Positions 8,831-16,785 of a DNA stretch of 64,000 nucleotides are shown in pieces. A program made the translations under genes and the position numbers. Position 1 is the stretch's first letter, and every line of letters starts with the position of its first letter. Origin of the DNA: CAYOHP01 sp964403795 [NCBI: uncultured bacterium] (GTDB lineage Bacteria; Muiribacteriota; UBA6191; CAZXTJ01); assembly GCA_964403795.1 (NCBI GenBank), contig CAYOHP010000024.1, positions 5,978 through 69,977 of the forward strand, in the 5' to 3' direction. Below the pieces are notes generated by a model. The model made no database searches and was not told the origin of the DNA. It saw nothing but the letters and a program-made list of their open reading frames with translations.

Positions 8831-8859
8831 ACAGTACCGCTTCCCGCGACCGGAGACAA
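8831..8859 (-). promoter_or_regulatory. Promoter of the accD-accA-rpoD operon
   Basis: On the minus strand TTGTCT (8859-8854) and TACTGT (8836-8831) are separated by exactly 17 bp, one of the best -35/-10 pairs in the window. Predicted start of transcription is near 8824, leaving a leader of about 40 nt before accD. Confidence 0.6.
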
Positions 8860-8910
8860 GGCTCGGGGCGAGAGTCGGGCGGGCGGACAGGATCGCCCTC
8901 GTAGCGGCCT

Positions 8911-11250
8911 CTATCGGACCAAGAGCGCCATCAACTCGTGGTCCTCTGCGGACCGCGGATCATCGGCCAGCTCCCGGAGCAGCTCGCGAAAGCCCGCGTA
9001 GCGCTCCAGGAAGCGCACGGCCGCGGCCTTGGCCCGCTCGAAATCCCCGGCCCGGATCGAGACCCCGACCCGGTCGCGGGCGGCGGCTGCGGCCTCGGGG
9101 GTCTCCTTGCAGCGACGGTGGATCTCCTCGATCCGGTCCAGGAGCTCCAGGTCCCTGTCCCCGCCCCGGAGCCGGGCCCGGAGATCCTTGACGGCTTCCG
9201 CGCCCATGCCGAGGCGGACGTAGAGCTCCCGCAGGATCTCCTTGGGGCTCGAACGGTCGCACAGCGTCGGGTCCTCGTCCCTGAGGATGTCCACCAGGTA
9301 GTGCTGGGCCGGCTCCAGGCCGGGATCGATGTGGAGCGCCTCGGCGAAGAAGTCGCGGGCCCGGTCCCGCTCGCCCCGGTCGAAATGGACCCGCCCCATC
9401 CGGAGGAAGGTGTCGGCGCACTCGGAACGCCGCCCGTCGGCCATCTGGAGATCGAGCAGCTTCTCGAGGACCCGGGTGTCGTCGGGATGGTCTTCCAGGA
9501 AGCGCAGGCAGAAGTTGATGGCCGAGGCGCGATCGGAGCTGGTCTCCAGCCGGGCCAGCAGCTCGATCAGGCGTTCGGTCTGGTGGGCGCCTTCCTCCAG
9601 CTGCTCCCGGGCCTCGGCCAGCCCGGCCTCGGTCTCGGGGTCGGGCCGCTTCTCGTGGAGCGCCGTCCACTCCACCACGGCCCGGGCGTGCTCCTCCCGC
9701 CGGCTCCAGGCCCTGGCCAGCCGGATCCGCTCCCGGCGGGCCCCCTCGGGATCGCCCTGGCGCCCCAGGGCCTCGGCGTAGCCCTGGATCAGGATCGGCT
9801 CCTCCTCGCTCGCGACGTCGAGCTCCTTCCACAGCCGGGTGCAGAGGTCCGGGTCGCGCACCTTGTGGAGGGTCGCCACCAGCTTGTGGAGCACGATCCG
9901 CTGCTGGCCCTGGTCGCCGATCTTCCCGTAGAGCCTGGCCAGCTTCCGGAGGATCGGCACGTACCGCTCGATCGGCACGTCGCCGGGCCGGGCCTTGGAC
10001 TTCTTGTCGCCCGGGTCCTCCCGGAGTCGCTCCCGGTAGAACGAGAGCAGGTTCGACATGGCCGAGCGGATCCCGTCGTGGGGCTGGAGGCTGTAGATCT
10101 GGTGCAGCTTCTGGAGCACGTCCATCTGGAGGTCCGAGACCGGGTCGGCGCCTTCCCCCAGGAGCGCCCCGATCTCGGCCGGGGTGCTGACCGCTTCGGC
10201 CTGGTGGGCCGAGAGGCGCCAGCTCACGAAGTGGAGCTGCTCGGCGACCTGGCGCCGGAAGCCCTGGTGGTCGAAGAGGCGGAGGTCGAGGATCCGCTCG
10301 AACTCGCCCAGGGCCTCCAGGTAGCGCCCTTCGGCCAGGTGGTTCATGGCTTTCCAGTAGTGGGTGTCGGCGAGGTCGCGGTCGGCGGTGACCTTGGCGT
10401 CCCGTGCCTCCTTGGGCAGCTGGCGCAGGTTCCCCTGCACCAGGGGCTGGAGCACCCCGATCACCTCGTCCATGGACCCCACCCGGGTCTCGGGGTCGAA
10501 CCGGAGCATCTTCACGATCAGGGCGTCGAGGTCCGGGGGACAATCGACTTCCCGACGTGACGGCGGCACCAGCCGGGAGTCGAGCTCGGCCTGGGCCAGG
10601 ATGATCTCGGAGATCGAGCGGTTGGGAAGGACCCGCTGGCCGGTGAGCAGCTCGTAGTAGAGGAGCCCCAGGCCGTAGACATCGGAGCGCTCGTCCACCG
10701 GCTTGCCCTGGTTCTGCTCCGGGCTGTTGTAGCAGAGGCTCCCGACCACCAGGTTCCCGGTGCGGAGGTTGTCCTGCTCGGCCTGGGCCACCCCGAAGTC
10801 GATCAGCTTGATCACGTTCTTCTCGGTGAGCATCACGTTCTGGGGCTTCACGTCGCGGTGGACGATGCCGCGCTGGTGGGCATAGGAGAGGGCGTAGGCC
10901 ACGTCGAGCATCATCGACAGGGCCATGTCGACCGGGATCCGCCCGAGCTGGTCGAGCAGCTCGGAGAGGTTCTGGCCCCGGATGTACTCCATCGCCACGT
11001 AGTGGATGCCCTCGTGCACCCCCGAGCCCACGAAGCGGACGATGTTGGGGTGCCCGAGCCGGCGGTACATCTCGGCCTCGGCCAGGAAGCGCGAGATCAG
11101 GTAGTCGTTGGCCCGGAACTTCCGGGGCAGGACCTTGAGCGCGACCTTCTCGCAGGTCCGCATGTCCTCGCCGAGGTAGACCTCGCCCATCCCGCCGGCC
11201 GAGAGCGGCATGAGGACCTCGAAGGGTCCGACCCGGTCGCCGGTCTCCAT
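8911..11250 (-). CDS. Serine/threonine protein kinase with TPR-like C-terminal region
   Basis: This is a 779-residue kinase. The N-terminal ~270 residues form a PknB-type kinase domain: glycine loop SAGGMGEVY (17-25), ATP-anchoring Lys39 in ALKVL, catalytic HRDVKPQN with Asp133, and DFG at 151-153, so it should be active. No transmembrane helix is seen; the remaining ~480 residues are alpha-helical repeats resembling TPRs (for example 'FRRQVAEQLHFVSW', 'FDRGERDRARDFFAEALHIDPG'), likely a binding platform. The ATG at 11250 lacks a ribosome binding site but stands 7 nt after a TACCCT -10 box, implying leaderless translation. An upstream in-frame ATG at 11487 with a GAGGAA site would add 79 Pro/Ala-rich residues and is the alternative. 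The substrate is unknown. Confidence 0.9.
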   Translation of the reverse strand: METGDRVGPFEVLMPLSAGGMGEVYLGEDMRTCEKVALKVLPRKFRANDYLISRFLAEAEMYRRLGHPNIVRFVGSGVHEGIHYVAMEYIRGQNLSELLDQLGRIPVDMALSMMLDVAYALSYAHQRGIVHRDVKPQNVMLTEKNVIKLIDFGVAQAEQDNLRTGNLVVGSLCYNSPEQNQGKPVDERSDVYGLGLLYYELLTGQRVLPNRSISEIILAQAELDSRLVPPSRREVDCPPDLDALIVKMLRFDPETRVGSMDEVIGVLQPLVQGNLRQLPKEARDAKVTADRDLADTHYWKAMNHLAEGRYLEALGEFERILDLRLFDHQGFRRQVAEQLHFVSWRLSAHQAEAVSTPAEIGALLGEGADPVSDLQMDVLQKLHQIYSLQPHDGIRSAMSNLLSFYRERLREDPGDKKSKARPGDVPIERYVPILRKLARLYGKIGDQGQQRIVLHKLVATLHKVRDPDLCTRLWKELDVASEEEPILIQGYAEALGRQGDPEGARRERIRLARAWSRREEHARAVVEWTALHEKRPDPETEAGLAEAREQLEEGAHQTERLIELLARLETSSDRASAINFCLRFLEDHPDDTRVLEKLLDLQMADGRRSECADTFLRMGRVHFDRGERDRARDFFAEALHIDPGLEPAQHYLVDILRDEDPTLCDRSSPKEILRELYVRLGMGAEAVKDLRARLRGGDRDLELLDRIEEIHRRCKETPEAAAAARDRVGVSIRAGDFERAKAAAVRFLERYAGFRELLRELADDPRSAEDHELMALLVR

Positions 11251-11257
11251 GGCATCG

Positions 11258-11287
11258 AGGGTACCCGGACCCGGCCGGGACGGCCAA
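11258..11287 (-). promoter_or_regulatory. Promoter giving a leaderless kinase mRNA
   Basis: Minus-strand TTGGCC (11287-11282), an 18-bp spacer and TACCCT (11263-11258) are followed after 7 nt by the kinase ATG at 11250. The predicted +1 therefore coincides with the start codon. Confidence 0.55.
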
Positions 11288-11773
11288 CGCGCCGGCGGGG
11301 GGAAGGCGGCCACCGCGCCCTCGGCCTGGCCGCGGGCGGCCGTGGTGCCTCCCGGTTCCCGGGCCTGGGCGGCGGTCGTGGCGGCAGGGGGTCGCGGACC
11401 GGGCAACCCGCCCGCGTCCGGGGTGGCGGCTCGACCGGAGAACCGGCTCGGGGTTCCCCCCGCGGCGACGGGCGGTCGGCTCTGCATGCGGGTTCCTCGA
11501 GCAGAGGGATAGGCCCGTCCAGGGGCTTCGCCAAGGTCCGGGACGGGGGCGCCGGCTTTCCTTGCAACCCGGGGGGGGCATGGTCCACGCTGCGTCTTGC
11601 TACTGGAATAGCGGGGTCTGCCGGGTGCATGGAGAGCCGAGCGGCTCGCCGGTCCGATCGGAGCGGCACCGAGCGGTTTCGGGAAAGGCAGATTCCCCTG
11701 CGATCGCTGGCCGTCGTTCCTCTCCAGAGGTCTGCTCCCGGCGCCAGTCGAAAGAGAAGGGTGACGACCAGAG
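11288..11773. other. Divergent intergenic region between kinase and RNA-binding protein
   Basis: About 490 bp with no convincing gene. The minus-strand half could encode the Pro-rich 79-residue extension of the kinase if ATG 11487 is used. The plus-strand half is the likely 5' leader of the RRM gene. It contains a hairpin GAGCC-GAGC-GGCTC (11634-11647) and a 10-bp palindrome TCCGATCGGA (11653-11662). A motif at 11580-11608 (ATGGTCCACGC, then TCTTG, then CTGGAA) recurs at 16707-16733. No clear -10 box for the RRM gene is seen. Confidence 0.4.
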
Positions 11774-12283
11774 ATGGGACGCAAGCTGTTCGTGGGCAAC
11801 CTGGCCTTCGGGGCCACCGCCGAGGATCTGCGCGAGAAGTTCAGTGCTCACGGCACTGTCACGGACGCGGTGGTGGTGATGGACCGGGAGACAGGGCGCT
11901 CTCGCGGCTTCGGGTTCGTCGAGATGTCGACCGACGAGGAGGCCCAGGCGGCCACCGAGGGTCTCGACGGATCCGATCTGCACGGCCGGCCGCTGCGCGT
12001 GAACGAAGCGCGCGAGCGTGAGGGTGGCGGCGGCGGCGGCCGAGGTGGACCGCGGGGCGGCGGCGGCGGCTATGGCGGCGGCGGCGGGGGTCGCGGCGGC
12101 TATGGCGGCGGTGGTGGGGGACGCGGCGGCTACGGCGGCGGCGGCGGTGGTGGTGGCCGCGGCGGTGGCGGCGGCTACGGCGGCGGCGGTGGCGGCCGCG
12201 GCGGCGGTGGCGGCGGCTACGGCGGCGGTGGCGGCGGCGGAGGCGGCCGGGGAGGCGGCGGACCGCGGCGCTACGACGACTGA
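11774..12283 (+). CDS. RRM-domain RNA-binding protein with glycine-rich (RGG) tail
   Basis: This is a 169-residue RNA-binding protein. Residues 4-76 form one RNA recognition motif, with RNP2 LFVGNL at 5-10 and RNP1 'SRGFGFVEM' near 44-52. The tail from about residue 84 is almost only Gly with interspersed Arg and Tyr (GGRGG, GGYGG units), an RGG-type low-complexity tail that favours RNA binding and self-association. Similar proteins in cyanobacteria and planctomycetes are often cold-induced; here that is inference. The weak AGAAGGG site lies about 12 nt before the ATG. A strong hairpin follows the stop codon. Confidence 0.93.
   Translation: MGRKLFVGNLAFGATAEDLREKFSAHGTVTDAVVVMDRETGRSRGFGFVEMSTDEEAQAATEGLDGSDLHGRPLRVNEAREREGGGGGGRGGPRGGGGGYGGGGGGRGGYGGGGGGRGGYGGGGGGGGRGGGGGYGGGGGGRGGGGGGYGGGGGGGGGRGGGGPRRYDD
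12025..12270 (+). repeat. GGC-rich low-complexity coding repeat
   Basis: The Gly-rich tail of the RRM protein is encoded by near-tandem GGC/GGT codons broken by TAT/TAC (Tyr) and CGC/CGG (Arg). It amounts to an imperfect microsatellite that is prone to length change by slippage in units of three. Confidence 0.8.
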
Positions 12284-12313
12284 GTCGGTCGGGGGGAGGT
12301 CCCCCTGGTAGAT

Positions 12314-12351
12314 CCCCCGAGGTGAGCGCGAACGTGCGCCTGCCTCGGGGG
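12314..12351. terminator. Hairpin terminator between RRM gene and pyrD
   Basis: CCCCCGAGG (12314-12322) pairs perfectly with CCTCGGGGG (12343-12351), and an inner GCGC/GCGC stem (12326-12329 with 12336-12339) fills the loop. It stands between convergent genes. After the stem comes TTCGTGCTTT, giving a modest T-rich tail in the plus direction. Confidence 0.65.
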
Positions 12352-12398
12352 TTCGTGCTTTCCAGGGGGCGACCCTGAAGACCCCGGGGCAGGCGCTC

Positions 12399-13490
12399 CT
12401 ACAGATCCAAGCCCCGGACGGCCTCAGGACAAGGCGCGCCGGCGGCGCGTAGCTCGTAGGCAAGCTCCCGGGCGATGGTGCTGGGGGCGCCGGGTCCCCG
12501 GTAGACCAGGGCGGTGTAGATCTGGGCCAGGTCGGCTCCGGCCCGGATCGCCCGGTAGACGTCCCTGCCCGTCGAGATCCCTCCGCAGGCGACCAGGGCG
12601 GGCCCTGGACCGAGATGGCGGCGCATCCGGGCGATGCGGGCCAGGGTCCGTTCCAGGAGCGGCGTTCCCGAGAGCCCGCCGCGACCGATGCCCTCCAGGG
12701 TGGCCGCCGGGGTCGAGAGACCGTCCCGCCGGGTGGTGGTGTTGCCGCAGATCAGTCCTTGGGCTCCGGCCTCGATGGCGGTGGTGGCCAGCGCCTCGGC
12801 CTCGGCCTCGCCGAGATCGGGGGAGAGCTTGAGGAGCATGGGGGGACCCGAGGGGCCGAGGCGGCGACCCAGCTCGGCGAGCACTTCCCGGAGGATCCCC
12901 CGGTCCTCGAGCAGCCGGCCGTCCCCGGTGTTGGGGCACGAGCCGTTCAGGGTCAGGTAGCTGACCCGGGGAGCCAGCTCCACCGCGGCCTCCACCAGCT
13001 CGGCCGCCAGCTCGCTGGCCGGCCGACCCTCGGCCGGGCCCGCCCGGGCCACGTTGGCGCCCACCGGGACTCCCGGATAGGCACGTCCCAGCCGGGTCGC
13101 CACCCTGGAGGCTCCCTCCGAGGGGAGCCCCAGCCGGTTCACCAGGGCCCCGTCGCGGGGCAGCCGGAACACCCGGGGAAGCGGGTTCCCCGACCAGGGT
13201 CGGGCCAGCACGCTCCCCACTTCGACGTGCCCGAAGCCGAGCGAGGCGAGCAGGGGGACCGCCCGGGCGTCCTTGTCGAAGCCGGCGGCCAGGCCCAGGG
13301 GGTTCGGGAACTCGAGTCCCATCGCCCTGGAATGGAGCACCGGGTCCCGGAACGCGTACCACCAGTCGACCAGCTTGCGGACCCAGCGCCGGGACGAGGC
13401 CAGCTCTGCGGCCGAGAGTGCGAGGTGGTGGGACCGCTCCGGATCGAGCCGGAAGAGCAGCGCTCTGAGCACCCGGTAGGGGAGTCCCAT
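12399..13490 (-). CDS. pyrD: Dihydroorotate dehydrogenase, class-2 (quinone) type
   Basis: This FMN enzyme oxidises dihydroorotate to orotate in pyrimidine synthesis. It is 363 residues from ATG 13490. The N-terminal helix 'YRVLRALLFRLDPERSHHLA' is the membrane-associating extension of class 2 enzymes, which pass electrons to quinones. The FMN-binding 'LGLAAGFDKD', 'LICGNTTTRR', 'GGLSGTPL' and 'ACGGIS' motifs are present. The catalytic base position reads NGSCPNT, with Cys185 where class 2 enzymes normally have Ser (SSPNT). The ATG stands 7 nt after a TAGCAT -10 box and has no ribosome binding site, suggesting a leaderless mRNA. ATG 13499 is the alternative, three residues longer. Confidence 0.92.
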   Translation of the reverse strand: MGLPYRVLRALLFRLDPERSHHLALSAAELASSRRWVRKLVDWWYAFRDPVLHSRAMGLEFPNPLGLAAGFDKDARAVPLLASLGFGHVEVGSVLARPWSGNPLPRVFRLPRDGALVNRLGLPSEGASRVATRLGRAYPGVPVGANVARAGPAEGRPASELAAELVEAAVELAPRVSYLTLNGSCPNTGDGRLLEDRGILREVLAELGRRLGPSGPPMLLKLSPDLGEAEAEALATTAIEAGAQGLICGNTTTRRDGLSTPAATLEGIGRGGLSGTPLLERTLARIARMRRHLGPGPALVACGGISTGRDVYRAIRAGADLAQIYTALVYRGPGAPSTIARELAYELRAAGAPCPEAVRGLDL

Positions 13491-13497
13491 GGTCCTC

Positions 13498-13507
13498 ATG
13501 CTAGTGT
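13498..13507. promoter_or_regulatory. Overlapping divergent -10 boxes for pyrD and pepA
   Basis: The 10-bp stretch ATGCTAGTGT reads as TAGCAT on the minus strand (13503-13498, for pyrD) and TAGTGT on the plus strand (13502-13507, for the aminopeptidase). Both use the same CTAG core. Recognisable -35 boxes are weak on both sides. Confidence 0.45.
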
Positions 13508-13576
13508 GCCGCGCGGCGCGTCCGCACCCTCGGGGAACGGGTCGGAGGGCGCCGGCGGGGAGACGAGGAAGCGCGG

Positions 13577-15046
13577 ATGAACGCGGCGCGAGTCGAGTCG
13601 AAGACGGCGGTCCGGGCACCGGTCCTGGTGCTCCCGGTGATCGAGGGTTCGGCGGTCGAGCCAGGTTTCGAGGGCGTCCCTCCGGTCCTCTCCAAGCAGG
13701 TCCTCGAGGGAGCCGGCCTCTCGGTCGGGACCGATCTGAAGCTCCTGCCCGGTGCGGCCGCCGGTCGAGACCATGTGCTCCGCCTGCTGGTGAAGGCGGA
13801 TCCCGAGGTGGTCCCGGCCGAGAGCTTCCGACGGGCCGGGGGACGCCTGCTGCGCGGCCTGGTGGGCCTGGAGGCGACCGAGGTCGAGCTGGTCCGCCCG
13901 GCCGGGGACTTCGACCTCGAGGCCTTCGCCGAGGGCTTCCTGCTGGCGGCCTACGAGTTCGTCGAATACCTCTCGGTCCCCCCGGTCGCGGACCGGGTGC
14001 GGCTGGCGATCCGGCCGGCGGGCGACGCGGCCGGCGACAAGCGGGCCCTCGCCCGGGCCGCCGAGACCGCCGCCTCGGTGGCGCTGGCCAAGGACCTGAT
14101 CCATCGTCCTGCCAACGACCTCTACCCCGAGAAGATGGCGGAGGCCGCCCTGGTCCTCGCCAAGCGCCACGGGATGAAGGCCAAGGTCGTCACCGGCCGG
14201 GCCCTGGAGCGCGAGTTCCCGGTCATCCACGCCGTGGGCAAGGGTTCGGAGCGGCCTCCCTGCCTGATCCGCCTCGACTACGCCCCGTCGGGGAAGAAGA
14301 AGGTCCCCCATCTCGCCCTCTGCGGCAAGGGCATCACCTACGACTCGGGCGGCTACGACATCAAGGAACTCGACTACATGTTCCTGATGAAGAAGGACAT
14401 GGCCGGAGCGGCCGCGGTGCTCGGGGCCCTCGACCTGGTGGCCCGTCGCGAACTCCCGGTGCGGGTGACCGCTCTCCTCGCCTGCGCCGAGAACATGGTG
14501 AGCGGCGGAGCCTACCGGCCCGGTGACATCCTGCGCAGCCGATCCGGCAAGACCATCGAGGTGAAGAGCACCGACGCCGAGGGCCGGCTCGTGCTGTGCG
14601 ACACCCTGGCCTACGCGGCCGAGCTGGCCCCGGACGGCATCGTCGATCTCGCCACCCTGACGGGCCTGGTGAAGAAGTACGTCTCCGACGTCCTCTCTCC
14701 GGCCGTGGGCTTGAACGGCGACCTGGTCGACCGGGTGGTCGAGGCCGGCCGGGCCACCGGCGAGCGGGTCTACCGGGACCATCTCCTCCGGGAGTTCCGG
14801 GACGCCACCAAGGGCACCATCTCCGACCTGCGCAACTGGGGCGAGGTCAACGGCTCCTCGGCCGGGACCCTGGTGGCCTCCGGGTTCCTCGGCCAGTTCG
14901 TCGGCCAGGTGCCCTGGGCCCACGTCGACATGTCGAACACCTCGTGGACCGACCGGGCCCGCGACTACCTCTCGAACGGGGCCACGGCCTTCGGGGTGAG
15001 GCTCCTGGCCCGGCTGGTCGAGGACTGGGACCGGCCCCGAGCCTGA
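13577..15046 (+). CDS. pepA: Leucyl aminopeptidase (M17 family)
   Basis: This 489-residue cytoplasmic dizinc aminopeptidase removes N-terminal residues from peptides. The C-terminal catalytic domain carries the metal- and bicarbonate-binding motifs: 'GKGITYDSGGYDIK' (usually GKGITFDSGG), 'MKKDMAGAAAV', 'STDAEGRLVL' (family signature NTDAEGRL) and 'LATLTG'. The N-terminal ~165 residues are the less conserved macrodomain-like part. The ATG has a GAGGAAG site about 5 nt upstream. It is divergent from pyrD and probably uses the shared -10 element near 13505. The gene symbol reflects family membership; hexamer-mediated DNA binding known for E. coli PepA cannot be inferred. Confidence 0.93.
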   Translation: MNAARVESKTAVRAPVLVLPVIEGSAVEPGFEGVPPVLSKQVLEGAGLSVGTDLKLLPGAAAGRDHVLRLLVKADPEVVPAESFRRAGGRLLRGLVGLEATEVELVRPAGDFDLEAFAEGFLLAAYEFVEYLSVPPVADRVRLAIRPAGDAAGDKRALARAAETAASVALAKDLIHRPANDLYPEKMAEAALVLAKRHGMKAKVVTGRALEREFPVIHAVGKGSERPPCLIRLDYAPSGKKKVPHLALCGKGITYDSGGYDIKELDYMFLMKKDMAGAAAVLGALDLVARRELPVRVTALLACAENMVSGGAYRPGDILRSRSGKTIEVKSTDAEGRLVLCDTLAYAAELAPDGIVDLATLTGLVKKYVSDVLSPAVGLNGDLVDRVVEAGRATGERVYRDHLLREFRDATKGTISDLRNWGEVNGSSAGTLVASGFLGQFVGQVPWAHVDMSNTSWTDRARDYLSNGATAFGVRLLARLVEDWDRPRA

Positions 15047-15086
15047 GCGCACCGCGGCGGCCCGCGATGGCCCGCGGGGCCGGGGG

Positions 15087-16679
15087 GTGAGGGTGTCCAG
15101 GGAACCGGGACTGGTCGAGTCGCTGGTCGACATCGACCGTGCCCGCGAGGCTCGCGACGAGTCCGAGCTCCGTCGCGACGAGCACGTCCTCATCGAGGCC
15201 AACCTGATCCTCTCGGTGGCCTCGGTGGTGGCGTTCGTGGCGCTCGCCATGTGGGCCGGCGACGGCATGGCCGACCGGGCCGACGCCGTGGCCGCCTGGG
15301 TGATCGAGCACCTGAGTTGGTTCTTCATCCTGCTCGGGGCCGGCAGCCTGGCCTTCCTGCTCTACCTGGCGGGCTCCCGCTTCGGGAACGTGGTGCTGGG
15401 CGAGCCGGGGGAGACCCCCCGGTTCGACGACCTCTCCTGGTACAGCATGATGTTCTCGGCCGGGATGGGGGCGGGGATCCTCTACCACGGGGTCGCCGAG
15501 CCGCTGTCCCACTTCGTCCACCCGCCGGTCGGCGAGCCGCGCACGTTGGCCGCGGCCCGCAGTGCGCTCTCCTTCACCAACTTCCACTGGGGTCTGAACG
15601 CCTGGGCGCTCTACGTGCTCTGCGCCGTGGGGATGGCCTACTTCGGCTACCGCAAGCGGAAGAAGTACCTGATCTCGTCCGCCATCCTCGACGTGGTCCC
15701 CGGGGTGGGGGCCCGGCGGGTCGCCAAGGTGGCGGTCGACCTGGTGGCGACGGTGGCGGTGGTCTTCGGGGTCGCTGCCTCGCTCACCACCGGGACCCTC
15801 CAGATCGCGGCCGGAGCCGACTGGGTCTGGGGAGTGCCCGATACCGCCACCACCCGGTTCCTGGTGCTGGCGGTGGTCACCGGTCTCTACACCTGGTCGG
15901 CGGTCTCCGGCCTGGAACGCGGCATGCGCTGGCTCTCGAACCTGAACGTGCTCATGGCGGTGGCGTTCCTGCTCTTCGTGCTGGGGAACGGACCGACGCT
16001 CTTCCTGCTCAAGGTCTTCGTCGACTCGATCGGCCAGTACCTCGCCGACCTGCCGCGGCTCAGCTTCCAGATCGCCCCCTGGACCCCCGAGTACGAGGTC
16101 TGGATGGGCAAGTGGACGCTGCTCCTCTTCACCTGGTGGATCACCTGGACCCCCTTCGTGGGCCTCTTCATCGCCAGGATCTCCCGGGGACGCACCATCC
16201 GCGAGCTGGTGGTGGTGGGGCTCCTGGCCCCGACCCTCTTCAGCATGTTCTGGTTCGCGGTGATGGGCGGGACCGCGCTCCACCTCGAACTCTACGGAGG
16301 CGGCGGCCTGGCCGCGGTCCTGGAGCGGGACATCAGCGCCACGCTGTTCGCGCTGCTGGCGCGCCTGCCGGCCCCGGCGGTCTCGGGAACGCTGGTCCTG
16401 TTCCTGCTGGTGACCTTCCTGGTCACCTCGGCCGACTCCGCCTGCCTGGTGGTGGCCATGATGACGACGGAGGGCGACCTCGAGCCGAAGACCTCCACCA
16501 AGCTCCTCTGGGCCCTGCTGCTGGCGGCGGTCAGTGCCCTGCTGCTCGCCGGGGGAGGGCGACGGGCAGTGGCGGCCGCGGCCCTGACCTCGGCGCTCCC
16601 GTTCGCGATCGTCCTGATCCTGATCGCGGTCTCGACCCAGGCCCGGCTGGCGGTGGAGGTCCGTCAGGATCGGATCTGA
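15087..16679 (+). CDS. BCCT-family betaine/choline/carnitine transporter
   Basis: This is a 530-residue inner-membrane secondary transporter with about 12 hydrophobic helices and an acidic N-terminal tail. The family hallmark near residues 340-375, 'WWITWTPFVGLFIARISRG' followed by RTIREL, is intact and contains the tryptophans that cage the trimethylammonium group. The helix 3 region reads 'AGMGAGILYHGVAEPL'. In sodium-coupled members such as BetP this segment reads GMGIG and in the carnitine antiporter CaiT it differs, so the coupling ion is uncertain. Likely substrates are glycine betaine or choline for osmoprotection. GTG 15087 is the start. No operon partner is evident. Confidence 0.93.
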   Translation: MRVSREPGLVESLVDIDRAREARDESELRRDEHVLIEANLILSVASVVAFVALAMWAGDGMADRADAVAAWVIEHLSWFFILLGAGSLAFLLYLAGSRFGNVVLGEPGETPRFDDLSWYSMMFSAGMGAGILYHGVAEPLSHFVHPPVGEPRTLAAARSALSFTNFHWGLNAWALYVLCAVGMAYFGYRKRKKYLISSAILDVVPGVGARRVAKVAVDLVATVAVVFGVAASLTTGTLQIAAGADWVWGVPDTATTRFLVLAVVTGLYTWSAVSGLERGMRWLSNLNVLMAVAFLLFVLGNGPTLFLLKVFVDSIGQYLADLPRLSFQIAPWTPEYEVWMGKWTLLLFTWWITWTPFVGLFIARISRGRTIRELVVVGLLAPTLFSMFWFAVMGGTALHLELYGGGGLAAVLERDISATLFALLARLPAPAVSGTLVLFLLVTFLVTSADSACLVVAMMTTEGDLEPKTSTKLLWALLLAAVSALLLAGGGRRAVAAAALTSALPFAIVLILIAVSTQARLAVEVRQDRI

Positions 16680-16785
16680 ACCCAGGGGCGCGGCCCAAGG
16701 TGCGAAATGGTCCACGCAACCTCTTGGCTGGAACGGTCCAGTGAACGTCCCGGGGACCTGCGGGCAGGGATGGTGGGTCCGAGGC

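Noticed and set aside
11251-11487. Longer kinase N-terminus from ATG 11487 with a GAGGAA site
   Set aside because: The extra 79 residues are Pro/Ala/Gly-rich shadow-like sequence, and a TTGGCC-18-TACCCT promoter placed 7 nt before ATG 11250 fits better. Kept as an alternative in the kinase entry.
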